Positions 9,062 through 17,725 of a DNA stretch of 64,000 nucleotides are shown one piece after another. Every line of letters begins with the position of its first letter. The first letter of the stretch is position 1. The stretch is from Terriglobales bacterium (lineage in GTDB: Bacteria > Acidobacteriota > Terriglobia > Terriglobales > Acidobacteriaceae), in NCBI GenBank assembly GCA_035487355.1, contig DATHMF010000043.1:62001-126000 (forward strand), written 5' to 3'. The position numbers and the translations under genes are program-made. The notes under the pieces are model-generated. The model had not been told where the DNA came from. It worked only from the letters and a program-made list of their open reading frames with translations, and did not search any database.

Positions 9062-9214
9062 ATGCTTTGGACTATTTTTGTTATTTTGTTGATCCTCTGG
9101 CTGCTAGGGGTAGTAAGTTCCTACACCCTCGGTGGATTCATTCACATTCTATTGGTGATTGCCATTGCGGTTGTCTTGATCCGCGTGATTCAAGGCCGCA
9201 GACCGGCATTGTGA
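9062..9214 (+). CDS. Lmo0937-family small membrane protein
   Basis: A 50-residue protein with an AAGGAG ribosome site six bases before ATG. The sequence is almost entirely two hydrophobic helices (about 2-19 and 24-42) around a YTLGG turn, ending in a basic tail RVIQGRRPAL. Composition, length and the LWxLG...TLGG pattern match the Lmo0937/DUF5670 family of tiny membrane proteins of unknown function, common in soil bacteria and often next to stress and envelope genes, as here. It heads the run of OmpA, SYLF-BON, MscS and AsmA genes. Confidence 0.8.
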   Translation: MLWTIFVILLILWLLGVVSSYTLGGFIHILLVIAIAVVLIRVIQGRRPAL

Positions 9215-9285
9215 CAAGCGTACGCGCTTCTTCACGCGTCACCACTCTCAATAACTTGATGATGATTGATGAATAAGGAGGAGTC

Positions 9286-10809
9286 ATGTCAATCCTGTTC
9301 AAGAAAGTGAGCATTTTAATCCTGATAAGCACGTTGGGGCTTGCAACTCAAGCCGTCAATGGCCAGAGTGCGGAGTCTGCCGAACAAAAAGCAAACTCAG
9401 CGCCAATTTACAAAGTCACTGTTGTCGCCCGCACCACGGATGCGATTAATTATCTTCACCACAGCGGAGCTACCAAAATTGATTTTCGCGGGACCGCGCT
9501 TCTTCCCGATGCACATGGAGAAGCGACCGTAGAAAGTAAACGCGGCCGTCTGGATATTGATACCCGCTTTGAAAAGCTGCAAGCGGCGACCATGTACGGA
9601 CCGGAATATTTGACCTACGTACTCTGGGCAATTACGCCGGAAGGACGGGCAGAAAATCTTGGTGAAGTACTGTTGGATGAATCGAGAGGCAAACTTCACG
9701 TCACAACCGAGTTGCAAGCCTTTGGTTTGATCGTGACCGCCGAGCCTTATTTCGCCGTCACGCAGCCCAGTGATGTCGTAGTCATGGAAAACTTTGTGCG
9801 CTCTGATACCGCCGGCAAGATCGAGCAGATCAATGCCCGGTACGAACTGCTGGAGCGAGGCCAGTACACGTTGAATGCAAGCCCAAGAGACTTGCGGCCC
9901 ATGGTCCTGAATTCCAAGACCCCGATTGAGCTCTATGAGGCACGCAATGCTCTCCAGATCGCCCGGTGGGCCGGCGCCGAAACCAATGCAAATAACAGCT
10001 ATTCCAAGGCCCAACAGCTCTTGCAACAGGCCGAGGATTACCAAAACAGGAAGGCAGGTTATAAACCGGTTGCCATGGTTGCACGTGAAGCAGTTCAAAC
10101 CGCTGAAGATGCCCGCATCATCAGCATGAAGAAAATGCAGGCAGATAGACTTGCAACCGCCCGAGAACGCGCCGATCAGGAAGCACAAGCGCGCGTCGCC
10201 GCTGAACAAAACCGGATCGAAGCTGAAAACCAACGCAGTCAAGCTGAAATCGCCAGGATTGCCGCCCAGACAGAGGCGCAAAAATCACAAGCCGAGGCCA
10301 ATCAATCCAAGTTGGCAGCCGAAGAAGCTGCGCGCAAACAGCAGCAGGCGGAATCCGAAAAAGCCGCCCTGCGAGCGCGGCTCTTGCAGCAGTTAAATTC
10401 AGTCTTGCAAACACGAGATTCCGACAAAGGACTGGTCGTAACCATGGCCGACATCTTGTTTGAGTCTGGAAGTTGGAATTTGCGCGCTGGAACACGTGAA
10501 AAATTGGCGAGAGTTGCTGGAGTCATTTTGTCCTACCCGGGATTGAACCTGAAAATCGAAGGACATACCGACGGTGTTGGTGGTGATGCATACAATCAAC
10601 AGCTCTCTGAAAAACGCGCGGCGGTAGTCCGTGATTATCTTGTTCAGCAAGGGGTCTCGCTGAACTCCGTGGCGGCCGTCGGATATGGCAAAACCCAACC
10701 GATGGCTTCGAACGATACAGCAGAAGGAAGACGGCAAAACAGGCGGGTTGACCTCATTGTTTCAGGTGAGGTAATCGGGACCAACCTTTCATCTGCGCAA
10801 TCAGAATGA
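9286..10809 (+). CDS. OmpA-family envelope protein with coiled coil
   Basis: 507 residues: signal peptide 1-26, a beta-rich N-terminal region (40-175), a helical middle with DUF4398-like repeats, a long Ala/Gln/Glu coiled coil (about 285-370), then a C-terminal OmpA-like peptidoglycan-binding domain (about 385-495). The latter shows ILFESGSWNLR, IEGHTDGVGGDAYNQQLSEKR and NRRVDL, including the Asp and Arg that bind meso-DAP in OmpA. It would tether the outer membrane or periplasmic space to the wall. GGAGGAG lies just before ATG 9286. A strong hairpin follows the stop. Confidence 0.85.
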   Translation: MSILFKKVSILILISTLGLATQAVNGQSAESAEQKANSAPIYKVTVVARTTDAINYLHHSGATKIDFRGTALLPDAHGEATVESKRGRLDIDTRFEKLQAATMYGPEYLTYVLWAITPEGRAENLGEVLLDESRGKLHVTTELQAFGLIVTAEPYFAVTQPSDVVVMENFVRSDTAGKIEQINARYELLERGQYTLNASPRDLRPMVLNSKTPIELYEARNALQIARWAGAETNANNSYSKAQQLLQQAEDYQNRKAGYKPVAMVAREAVQTAEDARIISMKKMQADRLATARERADQEAQARVAAEQNRIEAENQRSQAEIARIAAQTEAQKSQAEANQSKLAAEEAARKQQQAESEKAALRARLLQQLNSVLQTRDSDKGLVVTMADILFESGSWNLRAGTREKLARVAGVILSYPGLNLKIEGHTDGVGGDAYNQQLSEKRAAVVRDYLVQQGVSLNSVAAVGYGKTQPMASNDTAEGRRQNRRVDLIVSGEVIGTNLSSAQSE

Positions 10810-10819
10810 CGATCCAAAG

Positions 10820-10857
10820 TTTCCTGCTCCTGTTGCCCAAGCAGCAGGAGCAGGAAA
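10820..10857 (+). terminator. strong 13-bp hairpin after the OmpA gene
   Basis: Arms TTTCCTGCTCCTG and CAGGAGCAGGAAA are perfectly complementary around a 12-base loop. There is no T-run, so it may act as an mRNA-stabilising or processing hairpin, or as an attenuator between the OmpA and SYLF genes, rather than a full terminator. Confidence 0.6.
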
Positions 10858-10897
10858 TCAACACTCTTAATACATCAGCAACCAGAAGGAGCTATTC

Positions 10898-11878
10898 ATG
10901 AAACGTAATAAATGGATATCAATGATCTTGAGCGTTTTTATGTTGCTGGGAATTTCCCAGGCAGCTACAGACCGCTCGAACGAAATTAAACGGATAGAGT
11001 CTGCAGCCACGGTGATGGATGAAATCATGGCCGCGCCTGATAAGGGAATTCCCGAGGACGTTTTGAGTTCCGCAACGTGCGTGGCGGTGGTGCCCTCCAT
11101 GATCAAGGGGGGATTCATTGTGGGAGCAGACTATGGCAAGGGTGTAGCCACCTGCCGTACTGAATCAGGATGGAGTGCGCCGGCCCCGTTCGTTGTTGGC
11201 GGTGGCAGCCTCGGCTTCCAGATCGGCGGTGAAGCTGTGGACCTGGTCATGCTGGTGATGAATGAGAAAGGCATGCGCCAATTACTCTCCAGCAAATTCA
11301 AGCTGGGGGCCGATGCTTCCGTGGCGGCTGGGCCCGTTGGCCGGCGTGCAGAGGGCAACACAGACTGGAAGATGCGTGCTGAAGTTTTGACCTATTCACG
11401 CGCACGTGGCATTTTTGCAGGCATTTCCCTGAACGGCGCGGTCATCAAGCAGGATAACGATGATACCCGGGCCCTTTATGGGAAGCCCACATCATTCAGC
11501 GCGATTCTCAAGGGGCAAATAGCGGCTCCGGTTGGTTCTGAGCCCTTCCTTACGGCCATCACAAAGTACGCAGCTCAGGCAAGAAAAGAAGCTGCCTCGG
11601 AGAGCAACGCCGGCAGAGATCCGCAAACCGCAAGTAACACCACTACCAATCAGCCCCGCATGCTGACTGCGGGCGAAGCCAAAGGCCAGATAGAAGAAAA
11701 GCTGCGTACCGAACCGGGACTGGATAGCAAACAAGTCCAAGTCTCACTGACCGACAAAACAGTGGAGCTGTCGGGATCGGTTCCCACCAACAATGACCGG
11801 CAGAAGGCCATTCGTATTGCGCAATCTTTTGCTGGAGACAGACAGGTGGAAGACCATCTAACAATCCAAAGCCAATGA
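10898..11878 (+). CDS. SYLF lipid-binding domain + BON domain protein
   Basis: 326 residues with a signal peptide (1-22) and a GGAG site before ATG. Residues ~30-215 are a SYLF (Ysc84/RPH) domain: ATCVAVVPSMIKGGFIVGADYGKGVATCR and the later GGSLGFQIGGEAVDLVMLVMNE, ending in GIFAGISLNGAVI. Residues ~255-325 form a BON domain (IEEKLRTEPGLD...VELSGSVPTNNDRQKA), a phospholipid-binding fold typical of OsmY. The combination suggests a periplasmic membrane-associated osmotic-stress protein. It fits with the neighbouring MscS channel and OmpA protein. The role is inferred from domains. Confidence 0.85.
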   Translation: MKRNKWISMILSVFMLLGISQAATDRSNEIKRIESAATVMDEIMAAPDKGIPEDVLSSATCVAVVPSMIKGGFIVGADYGKGVATCRTESGWSAPAPFVVGGGSLGFQIGGEAVDLVMLVMNEKGMRQLLSSKFKLGADASVAAGPVGRRAEGNTDWKMRAEVLTYSRARGIFAGISLNGAVIKQDNDDTRALYGKPTSFSAILKGQIAAPVGSEPFLTAITKYAAQARKEAASESNAGRDPQTASNTTTNQPRMLTAGEAKGQIEEKLRTEPGLDSKQVQVSLTDKTVELSGSVPTNNDRQKAIRIAQSFAGDRQVEDHLTIQSQ

Positions 11879-11946
11879 TGATCCGAAGAAATGGAGTCCT
11901 GATTGAGTTGGTTTGAACGCGTGAAGAAAATATAGAGGAGAATGCG

Positions 11947-12294
11947 ATGCAAATACTTATTCATACGAAAGCAAATCTTTTCATAAGAAGGTTATTGACC
12001 GGAGCCACAATGGCTGCCGTGTTCATGTTCGTAGGTACGCCTCGCGTAGCCGCCGACGATGACGATTGCCAGAGGCGCACTGCTTATGCAGACCACAAAC
12101 TCCACGAAGCCATTGAGGACCACGGATACAACAGCCGGCAGGCAGAGCATTGGCGCCATGAATTGCACGAGGCGCGGGAACGCTGCTGGAAAGTGCGCCT
12201 GCAATGGTGGGACGAGGATGAACACCGCTGGCATCATGACCACGATTGGGATGACCACGACCACCACCATGACCACGACCGCGACCGTGACTGA
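11947..12294 (+). CDS. small secreted His/Asp-rich protein
   Basis: 115 residues, good AGGAG site before ATG. Residues 1-36 contain a hydrophobic signal ending VAADDDD. The middle (40-85) has charged helices with regularly placed His and Glu and two Cys (about 41 and 80). The last ~28 residues are nearly all His, Asp, Arg and Trp, ending HDHDRDRD. Such tails bind Zn, Ni or Cu, so metal buffering in the periplasm is possible, but no family was recognised. It lies in the run between the SYLF-BON and MscS genes and is followed by a GC hairpin. Confidence 0.65.
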   Translation: MQILIHTKANLFIRRLLTGATMAAVFMFVGTPRVAADDDDCQRRTAYADHKLHEAIEDHGYNSRQAEHWRHELHEARERCWKVRLQWWDEDEHRWHHDHDWDDHDHHHDHDRDRD

Positions 12295-12319
12295 TCACAA
12301 TTCGGAGGACTAACCACAT

Positions 12320-12345
12320 CGGCGCAGCAGGGTCCCGCTGCGCCG
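12320..12345 (+). terminator. GC-rich hairpin
   Basis: Arms CGGCGCAGC and GCTGCGCCG around AGGGTCCC; nine perfect base pairs, no T-run. It sits between the His/Asp-rich gene and the MscS gene and may end or attenuate the upstream transcript. Confidence 0.55.
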
Positions 12346-12431
12346 AGCGTGCCTAGTCGGAACCAAAACATACGCGCGAGCTAAGGCGACAATATGAGAA
12401 CCCGCCACATTGTGGTGACGAAAGAGAGCCG

Positions 12432-14381
12432 ATGATATATCGCACCAGAATAACCGGGCTACTACGCACTTTTCTTTTCACGGTAGCTATCATCATAATT
12501 GTTATTCTTCCAATGGCGTCCACCTTCCCGCAGTCGGCGAGTGAAGCCTCATCCGCCCCGGAAGAAGAGATCGTCCCGTTCCTGAACCAGACGGTTATCT
12601 GGTATCGGCAATTGACTGCGCAACAGCAACTGGTTAGCGAGGGCAGCGAGATCATGTTTTTTAATGACAATCGCCAGGTTGCCGACCAAGTGGTGCGGCT
12701 TTCTTTTGACTTCGCCCGGGAACGCGCACAGGTGCTCTCCAGCCAGAGAGGCTCCCTTTCTCCGAACTTAGCAGTCTCCGTCTCGTCGCAGTATCAGAAG
12801 CTGGCCGAGATGGCGGACAAGGTTGACGAGCAGGTGAAGAAATCGCAGCAGGAACTGTACGGGATGCGCCAGCGGCTAGACAGCGCCACTGGGAGCAAGC
12901 GCCGTGCGCTGCAGGCGACGATTGCGGAAACAGAAAGCGAATTGGAACTCTTTCAGGCGCGGAGCGACGCTATACACAGCATGCTCCAGGTCAGTGGTGG
13001 GAACGAGGCCAGCGGCCTGGGCGCCGGAACTCTGCAAGCGCAGATCGAGGAACTGGCGCGAACCGTACCCGCAGTGGCGGAAACAGCCAAAGAGCCAGGA
13101 ACAGCGGCCAATTCGTCTTCCGGCAGTTCCGCTACCTCCGTCGCTTTGGCTTCCCAGGAGCACCGGGCAGGACCTGCCGGTGTTCTCGCTCTGATCTCTG
13201 ATTTGTTTTCGCTGCGGCGCAAGATCGGGGCGTTGGATGACAACCTCCGCCTCACGGATTCGCTTGCCCAGTCGGCCAAAGCGTTGCGCGCCCCTCTGGG
13301 AGCGAAGATAAGCGAACTCACCCAAAAGGGCGACGCGATCGCGGCGCAACCTGACTCAACCGACCCTGCTGTGCTGGCCCAGCAAAGGAAAGACCTGGAC
13401 GAGCTGACGTCGCAGTACAAACAGCTCTCCGCCGCACTACTCCCGCTGGGCAAGCAGTCCATTTTGCTCGACCTGTACAAGCGCAGCTCCGTCAACTGGC
13501 GCAATGCGGTAGAAAGCCAATATGAGACTGAACTCAAGGGGCTGCTGCTGCGGCTGGCGGGACTAGCCGTGATCCTGGGCGTGGTTCTGGGGATTTCCGA
13601 GCTGTGGCGCCGCGCCACTTTCCGTTACGTCACCGACGCCCGCCGCCGTTACCAGTTCCTGCTGCTGCGCCGGATCGTCTTATGGTGCCTGATGGCCATC
13701 ATTATTGCCATCGCATTTGCCAGCGAGCTTGGCGCTATCACCACGTTCGCCGGGCTTCTGACCGCCGGCATCGCTGTGGCCCTGCAAAATGTAATCCTCT
13801 CGGTGGCCGGCTACTTCTTTCTAATTGGAAAGTACGGCGTCCGTGTGGGTGACCGCGTGCAAGTCGCTGGGATCACCGGAGACGTGGTCGATATCGGCCT
13901 GGTGCGCCTGCACCTGATGGAAGTTACCGGCGGGACAGGTCCGCGGCCTACGGGCCGGGTCGTGGCCTTCTCCAATTCGGTGGTCTTTCAGGCCAACGCC
14001 GGGATGTTCAAACAGATTCCGGGAACAAATTTCCTCTGGCATGAAGTCACACTCACAATCGGCCCAGAGAGCAACTATCGGCAAGTGGAGCAGCGCATGC
14101 TGGATGCGGTGAACAAAGTCCTCTCTGAGTATCACGAGAAAATGGAGACGCAGCGCCGCAACATGGAGCGGACTCTGTACTCGGTCCGCAGCAGTTCCTT
14201 TGATCCGGAGAGCCGACTGCGCATTACCCAGTCCGGTCTTGAGGTAGTGATCCGCTATCCGGTGGAGCTGGGCAACGCCGCCGAGATTGATGATCGCATC
14301 ACCCGTGAGTTGCTCGAGACCATTGGGCGCGAACCCAAGCTGCGGCTTGTGGGCACACAAATCGAGGCGCAATCGGCGTAG
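12432..14381 (+). CDS. MscS-family mechanosensitive ion channel with large periplasmic domain
   Basis: 649 residues. An N-terminal hydrophobic segment (about 12-33) is followed by ~320 residues of helical, coiled-coil periplasmic sequence. Then come membrane helices near 365-385, 410-430 and 435-460, the last (AGIAVALQNVILSVAGYFFLI) being the pore-like TM3. After it the MscS beta domain starts GVRVGDRVQVAGITGDVVDIGLVRLHL. This layout resembles the larger MscK/YbdG-type channels, which release solutes on hypo-osmotic shock. It is followed 71 bases later by the AsmA-like gene and belongs to the envelope-stress run. Confidence 0.85.
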   Translation: MIYRTRITGLLRTFLFTVAIIIIVILPMASTFPQSASEASSAPEEEIVPFLNQTVIWYRQLTAQQQLVSEGSEIMFFNDNRQVADQVVRLSFDFARERAQVLSSQRGSLSPNLAVSVSSQYQKLAEMADKVDEQVKKSQQELYGMRQRLDSATGSKRRALQATIAETESELELFQARSDAIHSMLQVSGGNEASGLGAGTLQAQIEELARTVPAVAETAKEPGTAANSSSGSSATSVALASQEHRAGPAGVLALISDLFSLRRKIGALDDNLRLTDSLAQSAKALRAPLGAKISELTQKGDAIAAQPDSTDPAVLAQQRKDLDELTSQYKQLSAALLPLGKQSILLDLYKRSSVNWRNAVESQYETELKGLLLRLAGLAVILGVVLGISELWRRATFRYVTDARRRYQFLLLRRIVLWCLMAIIIAIAFASELGAITTFAGLLTAGIAVALQNVILSVAGYFFLIGKYGVRVGDRVQVAGITGDVVDIGLVRLHLMEVTGGTGPRPTGRVVAFSNSVVFQANAGMFKQIPGTNFLWHEVTLTIGPESNYRQVEQRMLDAVNKVLSEYHEKMETQRRNMERTLYSVRSSSFDPESRLRITQSGLEVVIRYPVELGNAAEIDDRITRELLETIGREPKLRLVGTQIEAQSA

Positions 14382-14452
14382 GCAAGCCTGCCCGGCGTCA
14401 AGGCGGCACAGTTTTTTATTCCGTTTGGCCGCACGTTTTGAAGGAGGACATC

Positions 14453-16234
14453 GTGAACTGGAAAAAGATCATCGTTGGGCTCTTCGCAGTTGTCATCACG
14501 TTGGTTGTGGGCATTCCCATCAGCATGTTGATACTGGTGAACCACAGTCAGGCGTTTCGCCAGGGAGTTCTGGCGGACGTGGAACGCAGCATCTACGAAT
14601 CCACCGGGGCGCGTGTCGCGGTCCGCGACTTCAGCCTGGGTCTCTTCCCGCTCAACCTGGACCTTTACGGTGTGGTGGTGCACGGCAACGAGCCAGAGTT
14701 CGGCCAGCCTTTTCTGCATGCCGACCACATGAGCGCCGGGATCAACATTGACTCGCTCTCGGGCGGCAAATGGAATCTGCGCGGCGTGGTTATCGATCAC
14801 CCCGTTGTCCACCTGTTCGTGAACGAGGCCGGCGAGAGCAATCTGCCCCAACCAGAAAAGAGAAGCAGGAGCGTAACCGATAATTTTGACCTGGCCATCC
14901 AGGAGCTTTTGCTCCACGACTCCGAGGTTTACTGTAACGGTAAGAAGATTTTGCTCGATGCTAAGCTGCACAAAGTGCAGTTGACCGCCGATTTTGACAA
15001 CAGCGTGAAGCGTTATCACGGCGTCCTGAGTTACGCCGATGGAGAAATCAAATACGGCGACTACGCTCCCGCGGTCCATGACCTTGAGTTGACCTTTGAG
15101 GCATCGGCAGGAAAGTTTACTGTGGACCATCTGGCCCTGGTGGCGGGGAACTCGAAGGCTGTGGTTACAGGGTCGGTGGAAGACTACAACAATCCCTTAG
15201 TGCGGGCCACGTATGACGCCCAACTGGCAACCAGTGATGTTGCTCCTATCCTGAAGGCCGCTTCGCGTGCCTCGGGAGTGATCCACCTGACCGGATCGCT
15301 GAGTTATCGCCGCGATCCCAGTTCTCCTGCCGTAAAGACAGTTTCGCTCAGCGGGACCGTCAGCAGCAGCGACCTTGCAATTACGACGCCGGGGTTTCGC
15401 ACGGAAGTGCGCGATTTTGATGCCAAGTACAAATTGGCCGGAGGCAATGCAGAAGTGGAAAATATTCACGCCCAGGTGTTAGGTGGAAGACTTGTTGGTA
15501 GCTTGTCGATCCACGATCTCACCGGCGCCTCCAACGCCAAGCTGCAGGCAAGGCTCAAGAACGCTTCGCTGGAACAACTCCAAGCCGCTAGACGACAGGA
15601 CGCACTGCCGGATGCGCACTTGAGCGGCATCATCAATGCTGACGCTGAAGCCACCTGGAGCAAGACCCTGCAAGATCTCGTAGCCCACGGCAACGCAACC
15701 CTGGAAGGCGTATTGGGACAAGCCCCATCCACGCCGCTGCATGGGGCGGTCCACGCAGACTACACGGCTGCGGGCCAGCAAGTAGCGTTGCGCCAGAGCT
15801 ACATTCGGACACAGCAGACCTCCATCACGCTGGACGGCAAAGTAAGCGAGGATTCTCAACTACAGGTGGCATTGCGCTCGGGCAACCTGCATGAACTGGA
15901 GCTGCTGGCCGAGAACTTCAGGACCGCGCCTTCCGGGCAAACCGCGCAAAAGCTCGATTTGTACGGCACAGCATCATTTAGCGGATTCGTCTCCGGCCCT
16001 GCCAACGTGCCGCAGCTCAAGGGGCAATTGGAGGCGCACAATCTGCGCGTGAAAGGAACCTACTGGAAACTACTACGCACCGACATCGATGCCAGTCCTT
16101 CTTCGCTCAGCTTCAGCAACGGCGACCTGGAAGCCGCAACCCAAGGCCAGACCGGCTTCTCCGACTCTGCAAGTCCGATCAACCTGGAGGTCTCCGCCTC
16201 ACGGTTTGCCGGTATCAAAAACTGGCGGCACTGA
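14453..16234 (+). CDS. AsmA-family inner-membrane protein
   Basis: 593 residues starting at GTG 14453, which has AAGGAGG five bases upstream; an in-frame TTG at 14438 lacks this. One N-terminal membrane helix (about 6-28) anchors a long periplasmic beta-rich region. Repeated short strands and phrases such as GARVAVRDFSLGLFPLNLDLYG and the later VTGSVEDYNNPLVRATYDAQL are typical of the AsmA/TamB/YhdP group, thought to move phospholipids between the membranes. It probably contributes to outer-membrane homeostasis with the preceding stress genes. A copy of the GAATCTACCCC repeat lies downstream. Confidence 0.75.
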   Translation: MNWKKIIVGLFAVVITLVVGIPISMLILVNHSQAFRQGVLADVERSIYESTGARVAVRDFSLGLFPLNLDLYGVVVHGNEPEFGQPFLHADHMSAGINIDSLSGGKWNLRGVVIDHPVVHLFVNEAGESNLPQPEKRSRSVTDNFDLAIQELLLHDSEVYCNGKKILLDAKLHKVQLTADFDNSVKRYHGVLSYADGEIKYGDYAPAVHDLELTFEASAGKFTVDHLALVAGNSKAVVTGSVEDYNNPLVRATYDAQLATSDVAPILKAASRASGVIHLTGSLSYRRDPSSPAVKTVSLSGTVSSSDLAITTPGFRTEVRDFDAKYKLAGGNAEVENIHAQVLGGRLVGSLSIHDLTGASNAKLQARLKNASLEQLQAARRQDALPDAHLSGIINADAEATWSKTLQDLVAHGNATLEGVLGQAPSTPLHGAVHADYTAAGQQVALRQSYIRTQQTSITLDGKVSEDSQLQVALRSGNLHELELLAENFRTAPSGQTAQKLDLYGTASFSGFVSGPANVPQLKGQLEAHNLRVKGTYWKLLRTDIDASPSSLSFSNGDLEAATQGQTGFSDSASPINLEVSASRFAGIKNWRH

Positions 16235-16349
16235 AAACCGCAGCTTGGGCGCCCACTCCTGGCGCGAGCCACAAATACGGGACTTGTGCTGCGACCTGCT
16301 GATCGATCGCATAGCTTCTCTTCACGATTCAATCAACACCCGGCAACAG

Positions 16350-16397
16350 AGTTAGAGAATCTACCCCTCTTGGATTGATAAATCACCGGATTGCGCG
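16350..16397. repeat. GAATCTACCCC-type repeat, copy 2
   Basis: Same 20-mer as at 3957-4003, followed by AAATCAC and GATTGCG with small indels. It lies between convergent genes. Confidence 0.6.
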
Positions 16398-16431
16398 GGT
16401 ATACTGGACGAGGTCCATCTGCTCGCCAAAC

Positions 16432-17520
16432 TCAGGGATTGAGAAACTTTGCGAGAAAGGCGTAAATCTCTTTGCGTGAGTCACGGGCCAGCGCGGTGTC
16501 GATGCGATTGAAATGGTGGCCGCCGGGCGCGTTTTCATAAATCTTGTAGTCGAAGCTCTTGCCAGCCGCCTTGAGCGCGTCGATCAGGTGCTCGACTTCC
16601 ATCACGTTGACGTCTTCATCGGCCGTGTTCGAATGAACCAAGAGCGGGGTCGCTAACTCGGCGGCATGGAAATAAGGCGAGCGGCGGCGATACTCCATCG
16701 GGTCGTCCACCGCCTGCTTGCCGAGAAAGCCGGCGAACGTGTCTCGGTAGCTTTGGCTCTTATAACCCATTCGCATCACCAGGTCGCTGACCGGACAGCC
16801 GGCATACGCGACTTTGTAGTCTCCCGGCCAGCGGAAGATGTTCAAGAGCGTAATATAGCCGCCGTGACTCCAGCCCATGATGCCAACGCGCGCCGGGTCC
16901 ACGTGGGGCAGGTTGGCGACTGCCCAGTCCCGAACCGCATGGACGTCATCCACCTCGGCCCCGCCGTAATCGATCTGGTCGTAATACTCGGCTCCATAGC
17001 CGGTGCTGCCACGGTACTCAGGCACGACGACAATGTAGCCCTGTTCCATCAGCTCGCGGATGATGTGCACATAGGTGAGATCAAAGTGCGAATGGATTCC
17101 GCCGTGCACAAAGACCATCAGCGGCGCCTTGCGCGCGCCGGCAATCTTTTTCGGCGTGAAGGAGTAGAAGTAGATGATCAGGGGGTTGCCGGCGCCCTGA
17201 CCGGTCGGGTTCTTCATGCGGATCGGCTTGCTGCTGGCGATCAGAAAGTGGTCGACGTCGGCGACATCTGAGACCCTGAAGTACCACAGCGCCTGCTCGA
17301 CCTGGTTGCCGACCGCATCCAGGTTCTGTTGCGAAACTGCCGCGGGAGCAGTCGCCGCAGGAGCAGTCTCCGCAGGAGCCGGTGCGGCTGTAGTGCGTGC
17401 GGTTGTGGTGCGTACAGGAGCAGACGGCTTCGGATTCTCTTGCGCCCGCAACGGAGTTGTCTCCAGGGAGAGAAACAACGCCAGAAGCACGATCCAGGAA
17501 AAAGAAGTCTTGCCAGACAT
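16432..17520 (-). CDS. secreted S9-type prolyl oligopeptidase-like hydrolase
   Basis: 362 residues from ATG 17520 (GGGGGA eight bases upstream). Signal peptide 1-27, then an Ala/Thr/Pro-rich linker (about 30-70), then an alpha/beta-hydrolase domain. The oxyanion region FVHGG, nucleophile GWSHGGY, acid NTADEDVNV and GGHHF with the catalytic His are all present, in the order of S9 peptidases. The beta-propeller of full prolyl oligopeptidases is absent, so it resembles dipeptidyl-peptidase/acyl-aminoacyl catalytic domains standing alone. It lies downstream of the Oar-like receptor on the same strand, which suggests use of an imported or surface-bound peptide, by inference. Confidence 0.8.
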   Translation of the reverse strand: MSGKTSFSWIVLLALFLSLETTPLRAQENPKPSAPVRTTTARTTAAPAPAETAPAATAPAAVSQQNLDAVGNQVEQALWYFRVSDVADVDHFLIASSKPIRMKNPTGQGAGNPLIIYFYSFTPKKIAGARKAPLMVFVHGGIHSHFDLTYVHIIRELMEQGYIVVVPEYRGSTGYGAEYYDQIDYGGAEVDDVHAVRDWAVANLPHVDPARVGIMGWSHGGYITLLNIFRWPGDYKVAYAGCPVSDLVMRMGYKSQSYRDTFAGFLGKQAVDDPMEYRRRSPYFHAAELATPLLVHSNTADEDVNVMEVEHLIDALKAAGKSFDYKIYENAPGGHHFNRIDTALARDSRKEIYAFLAKFLNP

Positions 17521-17725
17521 CAGAATGGTCCCCCAAAGAGAAGAAGTCCACGAACAGCTGCGGCGCCGCGAGGGCACTTTATGCCGCTCGCCAGAGGTTG
17601 TCAACCGCATGCTCCAGGTTACGCCCGATCGTGGTGTCCCTCTTGTTCCTGGAACGTTATGCCTCCCGCACCTGCCAGCACGGCGTCGGGATACAGCAAT
17701 TATGGAACGGCAGTAAGAAAGCGCT

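Noticed and set aside
9397..10281. 294-codon frame antisense to the OmpA gene
   Set aside because: Lies wholly opposite a well-supported gene; no domain, no ribosome site; Cys/Gly-rich shadow composition.
12876..13618. Antisense frames inside the MscS gene
   Set aside because: Arg-rich shadow sequence of the real gene.
14255..15130. 291-codon antisense frame over the MscS/AsmA junction
   Set aside because: It crosses two supported genes and lacks family features.
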